This document shows, in pieces, positions 7,724 through 15,729 of a DNA stretch of 64,000 bases; the stretch's first letter is position 1, and each line of letters begins with the position of its first letter. Position numbers and translations under genes: made by a program. The notes under the pieces were generated by a model. It did no database searches and was not told where the DNA came from. It saw only the letters and a program-made list of their open reading frames with translations. Source of the stretch: a virus. Location of the stretch: positions 1 through 64,000 of the IMG/VR virus record IMGVR_UViG_3300012147_001040. One strand, 5' to 3'.

Positions 7724-8695
7724 TTATTTAAAATTATACAGTCTTACTTTAACTTTACTATTATTTAATAAAAATTCTGAGTTATCATCATAAAAGGTTA
7801 CACCGGTTACTACCACTTCTGAAATGCCGGCGTTAATTATCTTAATAATGCATCTAAAACACGGTATTCCGCAACTTAAATAAAGAGTAGCTCCTTTAGT
7901 AGCTATACCATGCCAAGCAGCATTCAAGATTGCATTTTCTTCTGCATGACCTGCTATACATATGTCCAACATCTCACCGGATTTAGCGCCCATAGAGTGT
8001 CTAGGGCATATTGGATTACATGGATCAATAGGTTTAATTACCTTATCTTTGTACTTATTTATAAAATTAGAATCTAACTCCCATCTACGCTCACAGCTTG
8101 GTATCCCTCTAGGAGGTCCATTATATCCAGTACTTACTATACTTTTATCTTTAACTAGGACAGCCCCTATTCGTCTAGATAAACACTTAGAATGTCTTGC
8201 TGCTTGTCTACACACATTAAAAAAATACTCATCCCAGTTTTTAACTGGAGGGTCGGTAATAGAATAAACATCTACTGGGTTATTTAATAATTTATCCTTA
8301 TCTTCATCAGTAACCAACTCAACCGGTAAATGTAGCTTCTGAGCAGTAACTTCTGCTACAAAATCCCTACGTTTTTGTATAAAAGCACTAATACCTGTTA
8401 CTTTAGTCATTATTAAATATTTCAAAGTTAATGATAGTATAAATTTATCCAAAATTTCTTTGTCATCATGTAATCTTTCAATTAAAGTATCTTTAATTTC
8501 ATTATAAGCTTCAGTAAAAGAATACCCTACTTCTTTTGATACTTTTAATATATTAGCTACGTCAATTATAACAGTAGAATCAAAAGTTAATATAAAACTA
8601 TCGATTTTTTTTAAAGTTCTTTCTGTTACTGGACCTTTAAAATACTTATGAAATAAGGTCTTAAAAAAATCATCTAAAATTAATTGGTTTATCAT
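7724..8695 (-). CDS. dCMP deaminase with N-terminal extension
   Basis: This zinc enzyme turns dCMP into dUMP, the substrate of thymidylate synthesis. Seen: the deaminase domain from about residue 155 (NWDEYFFNVCRQAARHSKC), the substrate loop TGYNGPPRGIPSC, zinc motif HAEENAI (about residue 250) and the partner cysteines in CGIPCFRC. The HAE glutamate and both cysteines are intact. At 323 residues it is about twice the usual length: the first 150 residues form a helical extension with no recognised family. It fits the dUTPase, ribonucleotide reductase and ThyX-like genes elsewhere in the window. Confidence 0.9.
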   Translation of the reverse strand: MINQLILDDFFKTLFHKYFKGPVTERTLKKIDSFILTFDSTVIIDVANILKVSKEVGYSFTEAYNEIKDTLIERLHDDKEILDKFILSLTLKYLIMTKVTGISAFIQKRRDFVAEVTAQKLHLPVELVTDEDKDKLLNNPVDVYSITDPPVKNWDEYFFNVCRQAARHSKCLSRRIGAVLVKDKSIVSTGYNGPPRGIPSCERRWELDSNFINKYKDKVIKPIDPCNPICPRHSMGAKSGEMLDICIAGHAEENAILNAAWHGIATKGATLYLSCGIPCFRCIIKIINAGISEVVVTGVTFYDDNSEFLLNNSKVKVRLYNFK

Positions 8696-8708
8696 CTACT
8701 ACTTATCC

Positions 8709-8963
8709 TTAAGTTATATTATTATCAATAATTATTGGCCAATAATAATCTACATCATTATTATCTTTACCTAGTCTTATTCTTTCTTCTTCCGTATCAT
8801 ACTGCATAATCTTGAGTCTTTTTTTATCGTTACATATTGGGCAAGTAATATCTAACACCATAATCAAACTACCTGACCTTGGTCTGAAGATACACTCCCC
8901 CTGTACTCCACAATCACATGAGTATTTAATCGTGTCGCCGTCTGTTTTAATTATTTTTAGCAT
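8709..8963 (-). CDS. Small zinc-finger-like protein
   Basis: An 84-residue protein with CDCGVQGEC near residues 16-24 and CPIC at about residue 41, a spacing compatible with a zinc ribbon. The C-terminal part is acidic. It overlaps no neighbour and starts one base after the DNA ligase stop codon, so it is probably translationally coupled to ligase. No family recognised beyond the ribbon. Confidence 0.5.
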   Translation of the reverse strand: MLKIIKTDGDTIKYSCDCGVQGECIFRPRSGSLIMVLDITCPICNDKKRLKIMQYDTEEERIRLGKDNNDVDYYWPIIIDNNIT

Positions 8964-10235
8964 TTAAAATCCTTTTTCATCTATTACAATATCTTTAGGT
9001 AACTTATCTTCATGTTTTTTACTATAAGATGGAAACTGGTAAGCCCCTGTAGGAAATCTTTGTGAATAGGAAATCTCTATAACACACGGTAGTTCCCAAT
9101 AATCTATTTCGCATTCACCTTGTTTAATTTTTAGCCCTGAACCTACTCTACCTAGAGGAATTATCTTACCTACCTGATTATATTTACCTATTAAAAGACT
9201 ACCGACTTTACCTTGTTTAGCACCAGTACCTTCCTTCCAATCATAAGCTACAACATCATCTTCTTTAACAGCTTTTACCTTCCAACATGCCCTTCTTGTG
9301 GGTTTTCCTGTGTAGGTAATTTCTGCATTCTCATGAGCGTGCCAAAGAACTAATCCTTCATATTGCATTTTATTTTTATCTACCCACCCATATGCCTCAT
9401 TATACGAATCAAATAGTTTCTCTTTGGGTAGTATTACAGAACTATTAGCTATTAAACTTTTTGTAAGAAATCCTAACGAATCCTCATAATTTTCTTCTGT
9501 AAAGTCCTCTCTATCTGAAAACAACACATTAAAAACTACAGCTATAACTTTATGTTTTTCCTGCAAAGCTAGTGATGTTTTAATATCTTCCTTCAATTCA
9601 CCATTTAAAGTGTCAGATTTAGAGATACTTTGCATCAACTTAAACCCTTCCATATGGGATATTTTTAACTCAGGATCGATTACAAATTCAGCAATCAATA
9701 AGGTATTATACGGCAATTTCATATCTTCTATGGTTTTTACAATGTTTAAGTACTTTTTAGTATGGTCATTAATACGTCTAGTATATATTTTAACTTCTCC
9801 TATAGAAGTTACTAAAATATAATGACACAAACCATTATATTTTAAAAAAAACCTTGCTAACTTATCCTTAATCAATTTATTACATTTTGTTTTAGAAATA
9901 CTTGTATTAGGTTTAGAACAACAAAACTGGACAGGTAAATTATTAAAATCCATTTGATTATTATTTAAGTCTGGTAAATCATCTAAAGATTTAGCTATTT
10001 GTAACCCTTCCTTTAATCTAGTTTCAATTAATCTAGTATAGTCAGCTTTAGCAGCCTCATCTGGGTTAAGTTCATTAGCTTTACCTCTATTAATGTAGCC
10101 ATAGGTATGAAAGGTGGTTTGAATTTTTCCACCAACTAGTCCCCACTTACGGGTAATTGTATCACCAACCAATGTTAAAATGACAAATTTTACTCTCCCA
10201 GTAGAGTGATTTTGTACTAAAATTATTTCTTCCAT
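8964..10235 (-). CDS. ATP-dependent DNA ligase with N-terminal WGR-like domain
   Basis: Seals nicks in DNA using ATP. The nucleotidyltransferase core shows motif I as KYNG (in FFLKYNGLCHYI, about residue 131, lysine adenylated), motif III LLIAEFVI, motif IV YEGLVLW and motif V ACWKVKAV, followed by an OB-fold region (GKVGSLLIGKYN). The first about 75 residues (KWGLVGGKIQTTFHTYG, then AAKADYTRLIETRLKEG) match the WGR domain, a nucleic-acid-contacting module known from PARP and some ligases. Length 423. It is driven by promoter 10272-10299 directly after an HNH nuclease gene, and is one of the replication-repair set. Confidence 0.85.
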   Translation of the reverse strand: MEEIILVQNHSTGRVKFVILTLVGDTITRKWGLVGGKIQTTFHTYGYINRGKANELNPDEAAKADYTRLIETRLKEGLQIAKSLDDLPDLNNNQMDFNNLPVQFCCSKPNTSISKTKCNKLIKDKLARFFLKYNGLCHYILVTSIGEVKIYTRRINDHTKKYLNIVKTIEDMKLPYNTLLIAEFVIDPELKISHMEGFKLMQSISKSDTLNGELKEDIKTSLALQEKHKVIAVVFNVLFSDREDFTEENYEDSLGFLTKSLIANSSVILPKEKLFDSYNEAYGWVDKNKMQYEGLVLWHAHENAEITYTGKPTRRACWKVKAVKEDDVVAYDWKEGTGAKQGKVGSLLIGKYNQVGKIIPLGRVGSGLKIKQGECEIDYWELPCVIEISYSQRFPTGAYQFPSYSKKHEDKLPKDIVIDEKGF

Positions 10236-10271
10236 TTTATAGCTCCTTTAATTTTCCTCAATCTTACACAT

Positions 10272-10299
10272 AATATAGTACATTTTATGGATTTGTCAA
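10272..10299 (-). promoter_or_regulatory. Vegetative-type promoter (TTGACA-16-TATATT)
   Basis: TTGACA at 10299-10294 and TATATT at 10277-10272, 16-base spacer, just overlapping the HNH stop codon at 10296 and directed at the ligase gene. Nearly identical, with flanks, to the promoter at 48668-48695, which also follows an HNH nuclease gene. Confidence 0.87.
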
Positions 10300-11159
10300 G
10301 TAAATATTTGATCCTTAACACATCTAAGTTCATAATACCCACAACCAGGGAGCTTGTGTACGTCCTTATGACATGTTTTGCATAAAGTAATGGTGTTAGC
10401 CACATCATTTCCTAAACGTGGATTCTGGGTGTATCCTTCGATGTGATGGCAATGAAGCGGAGCTTCCTTTTGGATGGCTCCGCAAATTTGGCACTTCCAG
10501 TTGTCACGCTCAAAACACATTTGTCTAACTAGAGGATTAACTTCGCGGGATGATGCAGGTTTGAATTCTTTAGGCCATAATTTTTGATTATACACAGGAC
10601 AAGCTTCTTTACAATTATCTGAACAGTATAATGAACATTCACCTTCCATCTGTCCTTTAATTGTTTTAATTCTTGAACTTACTTCTATATTTGTAGGTAT
10701 AAAGTATTTACCACAGTACCTACATTTAACTTCTAAAGAGATACCATCTTTAGAAAGTCTGGGTGACTCATCAACAGTGAGTTTATCTTTATAAGTTTTA
10801 TAAATAGCAAAATTATTATTGTATTCAATACTTCGTGCTTTTATTACTTCTTTATTCATTTCTTTATATATTTTATTTTGTTTGTTTATTTTTATTTTAT
10901 TATGTGTTCTATATTTATATTTTCTACTGCTTATTTCTTTTTTATTGTTATTATAATATTCTTTGTGTTGTTTATTTATTTTTTCTTTGTTATTTTGATA
11001 ATATAATTTCATAAATAAAGAGTGTTCTTTTTTATTATTATAATAATAACCTTTCTTACAGTCTTTACATATTGTATAAATACCATCTTTGGAATTCTTA
11101 TCCTTACTGAACTCACTAGAATCTTTAACTTCTTTACATTTTGTACACATTTTTTCCAT
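10296..11159 (-). CDS. HNH homing endonuclease (type A, zinc-module family)
   Basis: A 287-residue nuclease. Seen: an N-terminal zinc knuckle (CTKCKEVK then CKDCKK), a long basic Asn/Lys helix rich in NNKK, a zinc module starting LTVDESPRLSKDG and holding CRYCGKYFIP and YCSDNCKEACP, and a C-terminal HNH domain (CQICG, HCHHIEGY, CKTCHKDVH). The catalytic HH pair is intact. It is a freestanding homing-type nuclease inserted between the nucleotidyltransferase operon and the ligase gene. It is paralogous to the genes at 48704 and 15986. Its ribosome site overlaps a leader hairpin (11170-11204). Confidence 0.87.
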   Translation of the reverse strand: MEKMCTKCKEVKDSSEFSKDKNSKDGIYTICKDCKKGYYYNNKKEHSLFMKLYYQNNKEKINKQHKEYYNNNKKEISSRKYKYRTHNKIKINKQNKIYKEMNKEVIKARSIEYNNNFAIYKTYKDKLTVDESPRLSKDGISLEVKCRYCGKYFIPTNIEVSSRIKTIKGQMEGECSLYCSDNCKEACPVYNQKLWPKEFKPASSREVNPLVRQMCFERDNWKCQICGAIQKEAPLHCHHIEGYTQNPRLGNDVANTITLCKTCHKDVHKLPGCGYYELRCVKDQIFT

Positions 11160-11166
11160 GTAATTT

Positions 11167-11204
11167 CTCCTTATAAGATATCTAGTTACTCCACTATCTA
11201 TAAG
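11167..11204 (-). promoter_or_regulatory. Hairpin touching the ribosome binding site of the HNH gene
   Basis: On the minus strand CTTATAGATA (11204-11195) can pair with TATCTTATAAG (11180-11170) with one bulge. The AAGGAG ribosome site (11172-11167) begins inside the 3' arm. The upstream part of this leader (11193-11216) resembles the GIY-YIG leader at 18032-18055, 20 of 24 bases identical. Confidence 0.6.
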
Positions 11205-11212
11205 AAAGTTAG

Positions 11213-11374
11213 TTAACTATCACTAAAAATAGGGTAAAGTTCTTGCATAATAACTATTAAATCATCTTGCATTTTTAGTTCCTCTATATTAGACCAACCC
11301 ATACCATCACTTATAATTACCACAGTGTAATCGTCGTAAGGTTCAAGACTTTTTATTAATTCTTTTTTTGTCAT
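11213..11374 (-). CDS. Small acidic hypothetical protein (53 aa)
   Basis: A 53-residue open frame, MTKKELIKSLEPYDD to ELYPIFSDS, with AAGGA 6 bases before its ATG. It starts 3 bases after the stop of the nucleotidyltransferase gene and ends just before the HNH leader. Predicted alpha/beta, acidic, no hydrophobic segment. Similar short proteins with a YDDYTVVI-type strand occur in phages, but I cannot name a function. Confidence 0.6.
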   Translation of the reverse strand: MTKKELIKSLEPYDDYTVVIISDGMGWSNIEELKMQDDLIVIMQELYPIFSDS

Positions 11375-11376
11375 AC

Positions 11377-12132
11377 TTATTCCTTATAATTAGATGTAAT
11401 ATAATCATACATAATTTCTTCTACTAGTTTTTCAACTTTTTCTGTCTCTGGTTTTTCTGGTAAATCACACTTTTGATAAATTTCTTTGGTTTTTTCAAAT
11501 AACATATCTGATTCACTTTTAACTTCGTCTAGAGTCCATTTACCATTCTTAATATCAATAAGTTCCTGAGAATCTTTAGTTCTATAAACAGTTAACTCGC
11601 CTGTGTCTAAGAACTCATAACCCATACGAAGTAACCTAATACTATGACTTGCCATTTTTGAATCGTAACCTACTTTATCGACCAACCTCTTTCTTTTAGC
11701 CCCCATATAACCTTCAAATTTTAACTTATTAACCCTTGCTAGTTGCCCATGAGCATAACCTACATAAGCATTGTACGCTCTCTTAGACGAGAATAAATCC
11801 CTATTATTTAGCAAAGCCTTACCATAAATATTTGTTTTTAAATAGTGGTCTTTGTGCAACCACAAAATAGGCATTACATTAGGGTTAGATTTTAATAACA
11901 TACTTATCATTTTTTTAAATTCATAATGAACTACGTCATATTGTCCTATAAAACTTTCTTGTACCTCTTTAATTTTTCCTAAACCAAGATACTCTAATAC
12001 GGGAGCAAAGTATACACCCATAAGGTCAACATCATCAGAGCTGTTTGGTTGGTCAGGAGGTATAAACGTATTGTGGGAAACACTTCCTCTATATGTTGCC
12101 AATAAAGTTCTATCATTGAACATCTCCAACAT
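11377..12132 (-). CDS. RlaP-type predicted nucleotidyltransferase
   Basis: A DNA-polymerase-beta-fold nucleotidyltransferase of the RlaP/COG3541 family, proposed to act in RNA repair. Seen: the opening TYRGSVSHNT followed by the metal-binding SDDVDLMGVY (Asp-x-Asp), an internal acidic strand DVVHYEFKKMI and the conserved helices GYAHGQLARV and DSKMASHSIRLLRMG. The chosen start (MLEMFNDR) lies 9 bases after GGGAGAG; in-frame ATGs at 12153 and 12150 are alternatives. Either start overlaps the upstream 117-residue gene. With ligase and RNase HII nearby, a nucleic-acid repair role is plausible; substrate unknown. Confidence 0.8.
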   Translation of the reverse strand: MLEMFNDRTLLATYRGSVSHNTFIPPDQPNSSDDVDLMGVYFAPVLEYLGLGKIKEVQESFIGQYDVVHYEFKKMISMLLKSNPNVMPILWLHKDHYLKTNIYGKALLNNRDLFSSKRAYNAYVGYAHGQLARVNKLKFEGYMGAKRKRLVDKVGYDSKMASHSIRLLRMGYEFLDTGELTVYRTKDSQELIDIKNGKWTLDEVKSESDMLFEKTKEIYQKCDLPEKPETEKVEKLVEEIMYDYITSNYKE

Positions 12133-12466
12133 CTTTTCTTTCTCTCCCATCATTAATCACCTGTAATCCTTTACTATCTATTTTAAACCCATTATCCCTA
12201 GCCGCAAAAAACCGTGAGGTATGTTTAGATTTTTTTAAATTAGTAACATAATCAATTTTATCTTGAGACATTGCACTAGAACCAAAGAACAGTCCTTCGG
12301 GGTCATTTCTATAATCCCACACGCCTCCTAAACTTTCTGAACCATCTTCTTCAATAATTACTTCCAAAGCAAGACCCACGGGGTGAAAAAACTGTCTGTT
12401 AGCTTCTTGTAAAAACCCTAATTCTCTAAACTCCTTTATATTCATTCTTTTAATATCTTCGGGCAT
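12113..12466 (-). CDS. Conserved phage protein of unknown function
   Basis: A 117-residue protein with a strikingly conserved-looking core: FRELGFLQEANRQFFHPVGL, then ALEV, GGVWDYRNDPEGLFF and RFFAARDNGFK. I recognise this pattern from uncharacterised proteins of large phages but know no function. It overlaps the start of the nucleotidyltransferase gene by 20 bases or more in another frame, implying translational coupling. Confidence 0.65.
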   Translation of the reverse strand: MPEDIKRMNIKEFRELGFLQEANRQFFHPVGLALEVIIEEDGSESLGGVWDYRNDPEGLFFGSSAMSQDKIDYVTNLKKSKHTSRFFAARDNGFKIDSKGLQVINDGRERKDVGDVQ

Positions 12467-12468
12467 CC

Positions 12469-12615
12469 CTAATTCTCCTCATTTAAAATATCTATTGCGT
12501 AATCATATCCTTCCCAGTTATCTACCCCCGCTTGTTCTAAAGCCCTCATAAAACTTGAATCCTCTAAAAGACTTTCATACTCTTTAACTGTAATTGTTAT
12601 AGTTTTTTCCGTCAT
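12469..12615 (-). CDS. Small acidic hypothetical protein (48 aa)
   Basis: An open frame of 48 residues, MTEKTITITVKEYES to YAIDILNEEN, with an upstream GGGAGACGGGTGA. The stop codon lies 2 bases before the next gene's ATG, with that gene's GAGGAG ribosome site inside this one. A short strand followed by two helices is predicted. Tight spacing supports it as a gene; no function recognised. Confidence 0.6.
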   Translation of the reverse strand: MTEKTITITVKEYESLLEDSSFMRALEQAGVDNWEGYDYAIDILNEEN

Positions 12616-12653
12616 TCACCCGTCTCCCTACATTTAAAATTTCCATTTTAACC

Positions 12654-13292
12654 CTATACATAATCTTTACAAATACCAAAAGTTTTTCTATGTAGTTTAT
12701 TTAAACCATAAGTCTTAATTGCGTCTCTATGTTTTTGGGTACCATATCCTTTATTGTTAGCTATGTCCCAAATATTGTAGTAATCGATATCAGGTAAATT
12801 TAAAATAGCATTATCTCTATAAGTTTTAGCTATTATAGAGGCCGCGGCTATTGATAACACTAAAGCATCTCCACCTACAATCGGCTGTTGATACTCATTT
12901 ACCATCTTAAGATTAATAGGACCGTCTATAAGCACACAGTCATAATTAATATCGTTATCCATATATAATTTAGAAAGAGCCAAAGCCATAGCCTGTTCTG
13001 TTGCTCTAAGAATATTTATATCATCTATAACATCAGGACCAATTTCACCTATACCATAAAAACAATTATCTTTAATTAAATCAGCAAGTTCATTTCTTTT
13101 TTTAGCGGTAAGTTGTTTAGAATCATGCACTTTATTTAATAACTTGGGAATGTTTTGTTGAGGTATGTATACAGATGCGGCTACAACACTACCCCATAAA
13201 GTCCCTCTAGCACACTCATCTATTCCTACCACACAGGAGAAACCCTTACCATACATCTCATTTTCTAAATCATATGTAGGATAAGCCTTCAA
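12654..13292 (-). CDS. rnhB: Ribonuclease HII
   Basis: Cleaves RNA in RNA-DNA hybrids and at single ribonucleotides in DNA. The 212 residues show the family hallmarks: GIDECARGTLWG (catalytic Asp-Glu, about residues 23-34), the second Asp in VLIDGPIN, and SIAAASIIAKTYRDN with the third and fourth acidic positions. Length is typical. In T4-like phages primer removal is done by an unrelated RNase H, so a bacterial-type HII is notable. It may remove primers or, with a ribonucleotide reductase present, stray ribonucleotides. Confidence 0.92.
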   Translation of the reverse strand: MKAYPTYDLENEMYGKGFSCVVGIDECARGTLWGSVVAASVYIPQQNIPKLLNKVHDSKQLTAKKRNELADLIKDNCFYGIGEIGPDVIDDINILRATEQAMALALSKLYMDNDINYDCVLIDGPINLKMVNEYQQPIVGGDALVLSIAAASIIAKTYRDNAILNLPDIDYYNIWDIANNKGYGTQKHRDAIKTYGLNKLHRKTFGICKDYV

Positions 13293-13297
13293 TATAA

Positions 13298-13534
13298 TTA
13301 TCCAGCCACATTGGATCTAAATCTGCTCAAAACATCTGGTTTGCTATAAGCATTAGAAACTGCTTCATCTCTGCGGTCAGCTGTATGTACAACTCTATCT
13401 GTTTTATTTATTTCTCTCTGAACATCAAACACATAGTCATCGCACTTTCTACTCTTATTAAGTTTAATTGTTGTTTTTTTAATAAGGCATTTTCTATTAG
13501 ATTCGTTCTTACAAAAAGCACATTTAATTTTCAT
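13298..13534 (-). CDS. Small zinc-finger protein
   Basis: A 78-residue protein beginning MKIKCAFCKNESNRKC with a further RKCDDY; the four cysteines fit a short zinc ribbon of a kind found in many phage genomes. The C-terminal half is charged and helical. It is the first gene after promoter 13579-13606 and lies 5 bases upstream of the RNase HII gene. Function unknown; nucleic-acid binding is plausible. Confidence 0.6.
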   Translation of the reverse strand: MKIKCAFCKNESNRKCLIKKTTIKLNKSRKCDDYVFDVQREINKTDRVVHTADRRDEAVSNAYSKPDVLSRFRSNVAG

Positions 13535-13578
13535 TATCTATCTCCAATATTTAAAAATGTCATTTAATCTTATGTTAT

Positions 13579-13606
13579 AATATAATACTTAAGTTTAATT
13601 TGTCAA
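13579..13606 (-). promoter_or_regulatory. Vegetative-type promoter (TTGACA-16-TATATT)
   Basis: TTGACA at 13606-13601 and TATATT at 13584-13579 with a 16-base spacer. It lies between the 41-residue membrane protein gene and the zinc-finger gene at 13534, and starts the RNase HII to HNH transcription unit. Confidence 0.87.
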
Positions 13607-13619
13607 GTATTTATTTTTT

Positions 13620-13745
13620 TTAATACCTCATAATATACACAGGTGAGTCATTCATAATACTAAAGTATAAAACAGGTAATTCTATAAACGCTATAAGAAA
13701 CGTTAATACTAGTATAGCAATCAACACACTACATGCTTTAGTCAT
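13620..13745 (-). CDS. Small membrane protein (41 aa)
   Basis: An open frame MTKACSVLIAILVLTF to SPVYIMRY with one long hydrophobic segment (about residues 6-30), so a single-span membrane peptide or uncleaved signal anchor. A GGAGG lies 12 bases before the ATG, a little far. It occupies the space between the nucleotidase gene and promoter 13579-13606. Function unknown. Confidence 0.5.
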   Translation of the reverse strand: MTKACSVLIAILVLTFLIAFIELPVLYFSIMNDSPVYIMRY

Positions 13746-13762
13746 TAGAAATTTAACCCTCC

Positions 13763-14365
13763 TTACTTCAATCTATTACCAATCTCAATATTTCGTATAA
13801 TATCTTGCCAAGTATTTACCCTAGTAATAATATCCGGGTTAAAATTAAGCCAACTATTCCAAGGACGAGTAAGCACCATTAACCCTTTACGCCATCTAAG
13901 CTGTGCTTGTGCCATTTCTTCTAAATTAGGAAGACAATCATCGACATAACAATCAAGTTTATATTTCTTAATATGTTGTCCTTTCTCATTACCGTCAGTC
14001 ATAACCAACTTAGTAAACGGTATATTATTATGACATAACCAAGTAGCAGTAGAGTCTTTAAAATCATGCTCACGTTTAGTTATAATATAAATTTTATGAC
14101 CTGATTTATTTAATATATTTAAACACTTAACTGCATTTTTATAGGGCTTTACTGTAGCCAACATATCCTCTGAGTGAACAGCCCATGTCATAGCACTACA
14201 CATAGCTTTCTGTTTTTCCTCATTCGCTGTAAATATGTTTTTTTGAAACCAAAAATGATTCAAATCTTCTACCTTAGCATTTGTACCAAGCTCATAATTA
14301 CAATAATCTATAGCCATGTGAGCTGTCTTACTTATTACTTCATCCAAATCAAAACCTAGATTCAT
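13763..14365 (-). CDS. HAD-family 5'(3')-nucleotidase-like protein
   Basis: A 200-residue HAD-superfamily protein. Seen: the nucleophile motif GFDLDEVI at residues 4-11 (DxD), IYIITKRE as motif II, a lysine in the KGQHIKKYKLD region, and YVDDCLPNLE as motif IV. This matches the 5'-nucleotidase NT5C/YqfW-type branch, which dephosphorylates nucleoside monophosphates. Helical cap residues lie between motifs I and II. In this phage it would adjust deoxynucleotide pools with dCMP deaminase and dUTPase. The start at 14365 follows AAGGAG. Confidence 0.8.
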   Translation of the reverse strand: MNLGFDLDEVISKTAHMAIDYCNYELGTNAKVEDLNHFWFQKNIFTANEEKQKAMCSAMTWAVHSEDMLATVKPYKNAVKCLNILNKSGHKIYIITKREHDFKDSTATWLCHNNIPFTKLVMTDGNEKGQHIKKYKLDCYVDDCLPNLEEMAQAQLRWRKGLMVLTRPWNSWLNFNPDIITRVNTWQDIIRNIEIGNRLK

Positions 14366-14374
14366 TTAATCTCC

Positions 14375-14695
14375 TTAAACATCAGCGTTATAAATATTAG
14401 AACCATCTTCGTCTGCTACAACCAATCTACCGTTATATTCAATATTTCTTTTATAAGGTCTTGGGTTAAATGAATCTGTTTTAACAGCATAATGTATCTG
14501 ACATCCTGCCACTAGCATGTTACCAATCTCAAGATACCAATTAGTTGACCCTTTATTAGTTTTAATTCCTAAAGTTTCTTCATCGTTTCTAATACCTTTA
14601 ACCGTACCGAATACAGCTCTGTACATTTGACCATCTGGAGCAAAAAACCAACCATCAGTAGTCACTACTGCTTTTTGTCCTTCTTCTATTTTCAT
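14375..14695 (-). CDS. Conserved phage protein of unknown function
   Basis: A 106-residue, beta-rich protein: KAVVTTDGWFFAPDGQMY, RAVFGTVKGIRNDEETLGI and NWYLEIGNMLVAGCQIHYAV. Proteins with this TTDGWFFAPDG opening recur in large phages, without known role. It overlaps the Hef-like gene's stop codon by 4 bases, so is translated with it. Confidence 0.65.
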   Translation of the reverse strand: MKIEEGQKAVVTTDGWFFAPDGQMYRAVFGTVKGIRNDEETLGIKTNKGSTNWYLEIGNMLVAGCQIHYAVKTDSFNPRPYKRNIEYNGRLVVADEDGSNIYNADV

Positions 14696-15624
14696 TTTAA
14701 TCCCTCTTCCCTATATTTCTTTACGTCTAGTAAAAATGTTTTTACACCGGCATTTGGAATAGAAAAACATTTCCCTAAGCGAATCTGCTCCATTACCCAC
14801 TTATGGCGCATAGGCTCTCTGCCTTTTACTTGCCCAGTTTCTATCCAATAATTCATAAAACCACCTTTAGAATAATTAACAAACTCAAAACCTAAAACAT
14901 CCATACTATTACCAATATTATGATCATAATCTGAATAAAATTTTAATGTCTCTACATTTACTGTATGTTTTCCTATTTCTATAGTTTTATAATTTTTTAT
15001 AAAATGTTTTAGTAATTTAGAAGCACCACCCATAACGTAATAAAATTTTAAAGTACCAACTCTAAGTACTTCTATCATAACATTTGTTTTCCCAAAGAAA
15101 TTTCTTCCAAAGGTATATAACATTAATAGGGTACCTTTTTTTACTCCATTTTTATCTTTTTTAGCATACAAACCTAAACTTAAGCTAGCTCCTCTTTTAC
15201 CATAAAAACAATTTTCTGCTTCAAAAGCCCTACCCTCTTTTGTACCTACCTCTTTAATTATACAGTCCCTAGCATAAAATTTATTGGGGGTTACTCCGTA
15301 AACATGAAGTATTTGCGACTGTAAAACTGATTTTTTTCTTGGGTCATTCCATTCGAAGTCTTTAATCCACAATTTAAATGAATTATTATCTTCGGCTTCC
15401 TTGGATTTATTATAAAAGTAATCCTTATTTACACCTTCAATTCCATACTTAGGATACTCTATGGCAAAATCCAACGAGGGTACATACTCAATTTCGTATC
15501 TTCTTTTTTCAGGACCCGCATCATAAAATAAACAAAAATTCCCATACTCAGTACTATACTCCACCCCATTGTCTTCTAAAAATGTCTTTATTTCTTCCAA
15601 ATTTTTAATATCGTTTTCTGTCAT
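14692..15624 (-). CDS. Hef-like (Vsr-fold) homing endonuclease family protein with GNAT-like domain
   Basis: A 310-residue protein. The N-terminal half follows the Hef/EDxHD nuclease order: strand YEIEYVPSLDFAIEY, a helix DYFYNKSKEAED, IKDFEWND, the linker ILHVYGVTPNKFYARDCIIKEV. The usual ELxxxIEFDGxxWH signature is eroded (EYPKYG, no clear His), so nuclease activity may be lost. The C-terminal half carries the GNAT-like module that often follows such nucleases and is related to Mom: YTFGRNFF, MGGASKLLKHFI, FYSDYDHNIGNS, LGFEF, GGFMNYWI. It is transcribed from promoter 15697-15724. Assignment rests on remembered family patterns. Confidence 0.6.
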   Translation of the reverse strand: MTENDIKNLEEIKTFLEDNGVEYSTEYGNFCLFYDAGPEKRRYEIEYVPSLDFAIEYPKYGIEGVNKDYFYNKSKEAEDNNSFKLWIKDFEWNDPRKKSVLQSQILHVYGVTPNKFYARDCIIKEVGTKEGRAFEAENCFYGKRGASLSLGLYAKKDKNGVKKGTLLMLYTFGRNFFGKTNVMIEVLRVGTLKFYYVMGGASKLLKHFIKNYKTIEIGKHTVNVETLKFYSDYDHNIGNSMDVLGFEFVNYSKGGFMNYWIETGQVKGREPMRHKWVMEQIRLGKCFSIPNAGVKTFLLDVKKYREEGLK

Positions 15625-15696
15625 AAGCCCCTCTAGTAATTAAAAGTTATAATAGATAATTATATTATAGTGTTATTTTACTTAACGTACTCACAC

Positions 15697-15724
15697 ATTA
15701 TAAGCATCTTTTTAGTTTTGTCAA
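15697..15724 (-). promoter_or_regulatory. Vegetative-type promoter (TTGACA-16-TATAAT)
   Basis: TTGACA at 15724-15719 and a perfect TATAAT at 15702-15697, spacer 16 bases. Directed at the Hef-like gene (start 15624). The only one of twelve with the full consensus -10. Confidence 0.87.
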
Positions 15725-15729
15725 GGTTT

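Noticed and set aside
7677-7725. Promoter before the 7643 gene (TACTATACTATATATA)
   Set aside because: No TTGACA at the proper distance; the sequence is only AT-rich. A different promoter type remains possible.
10223-10408. A 61-codon frame overlapping the ligase promoter and HNH end
   Set aside because: It overlaps two real genes in another frame and has no ribosome site or conserved sequence.
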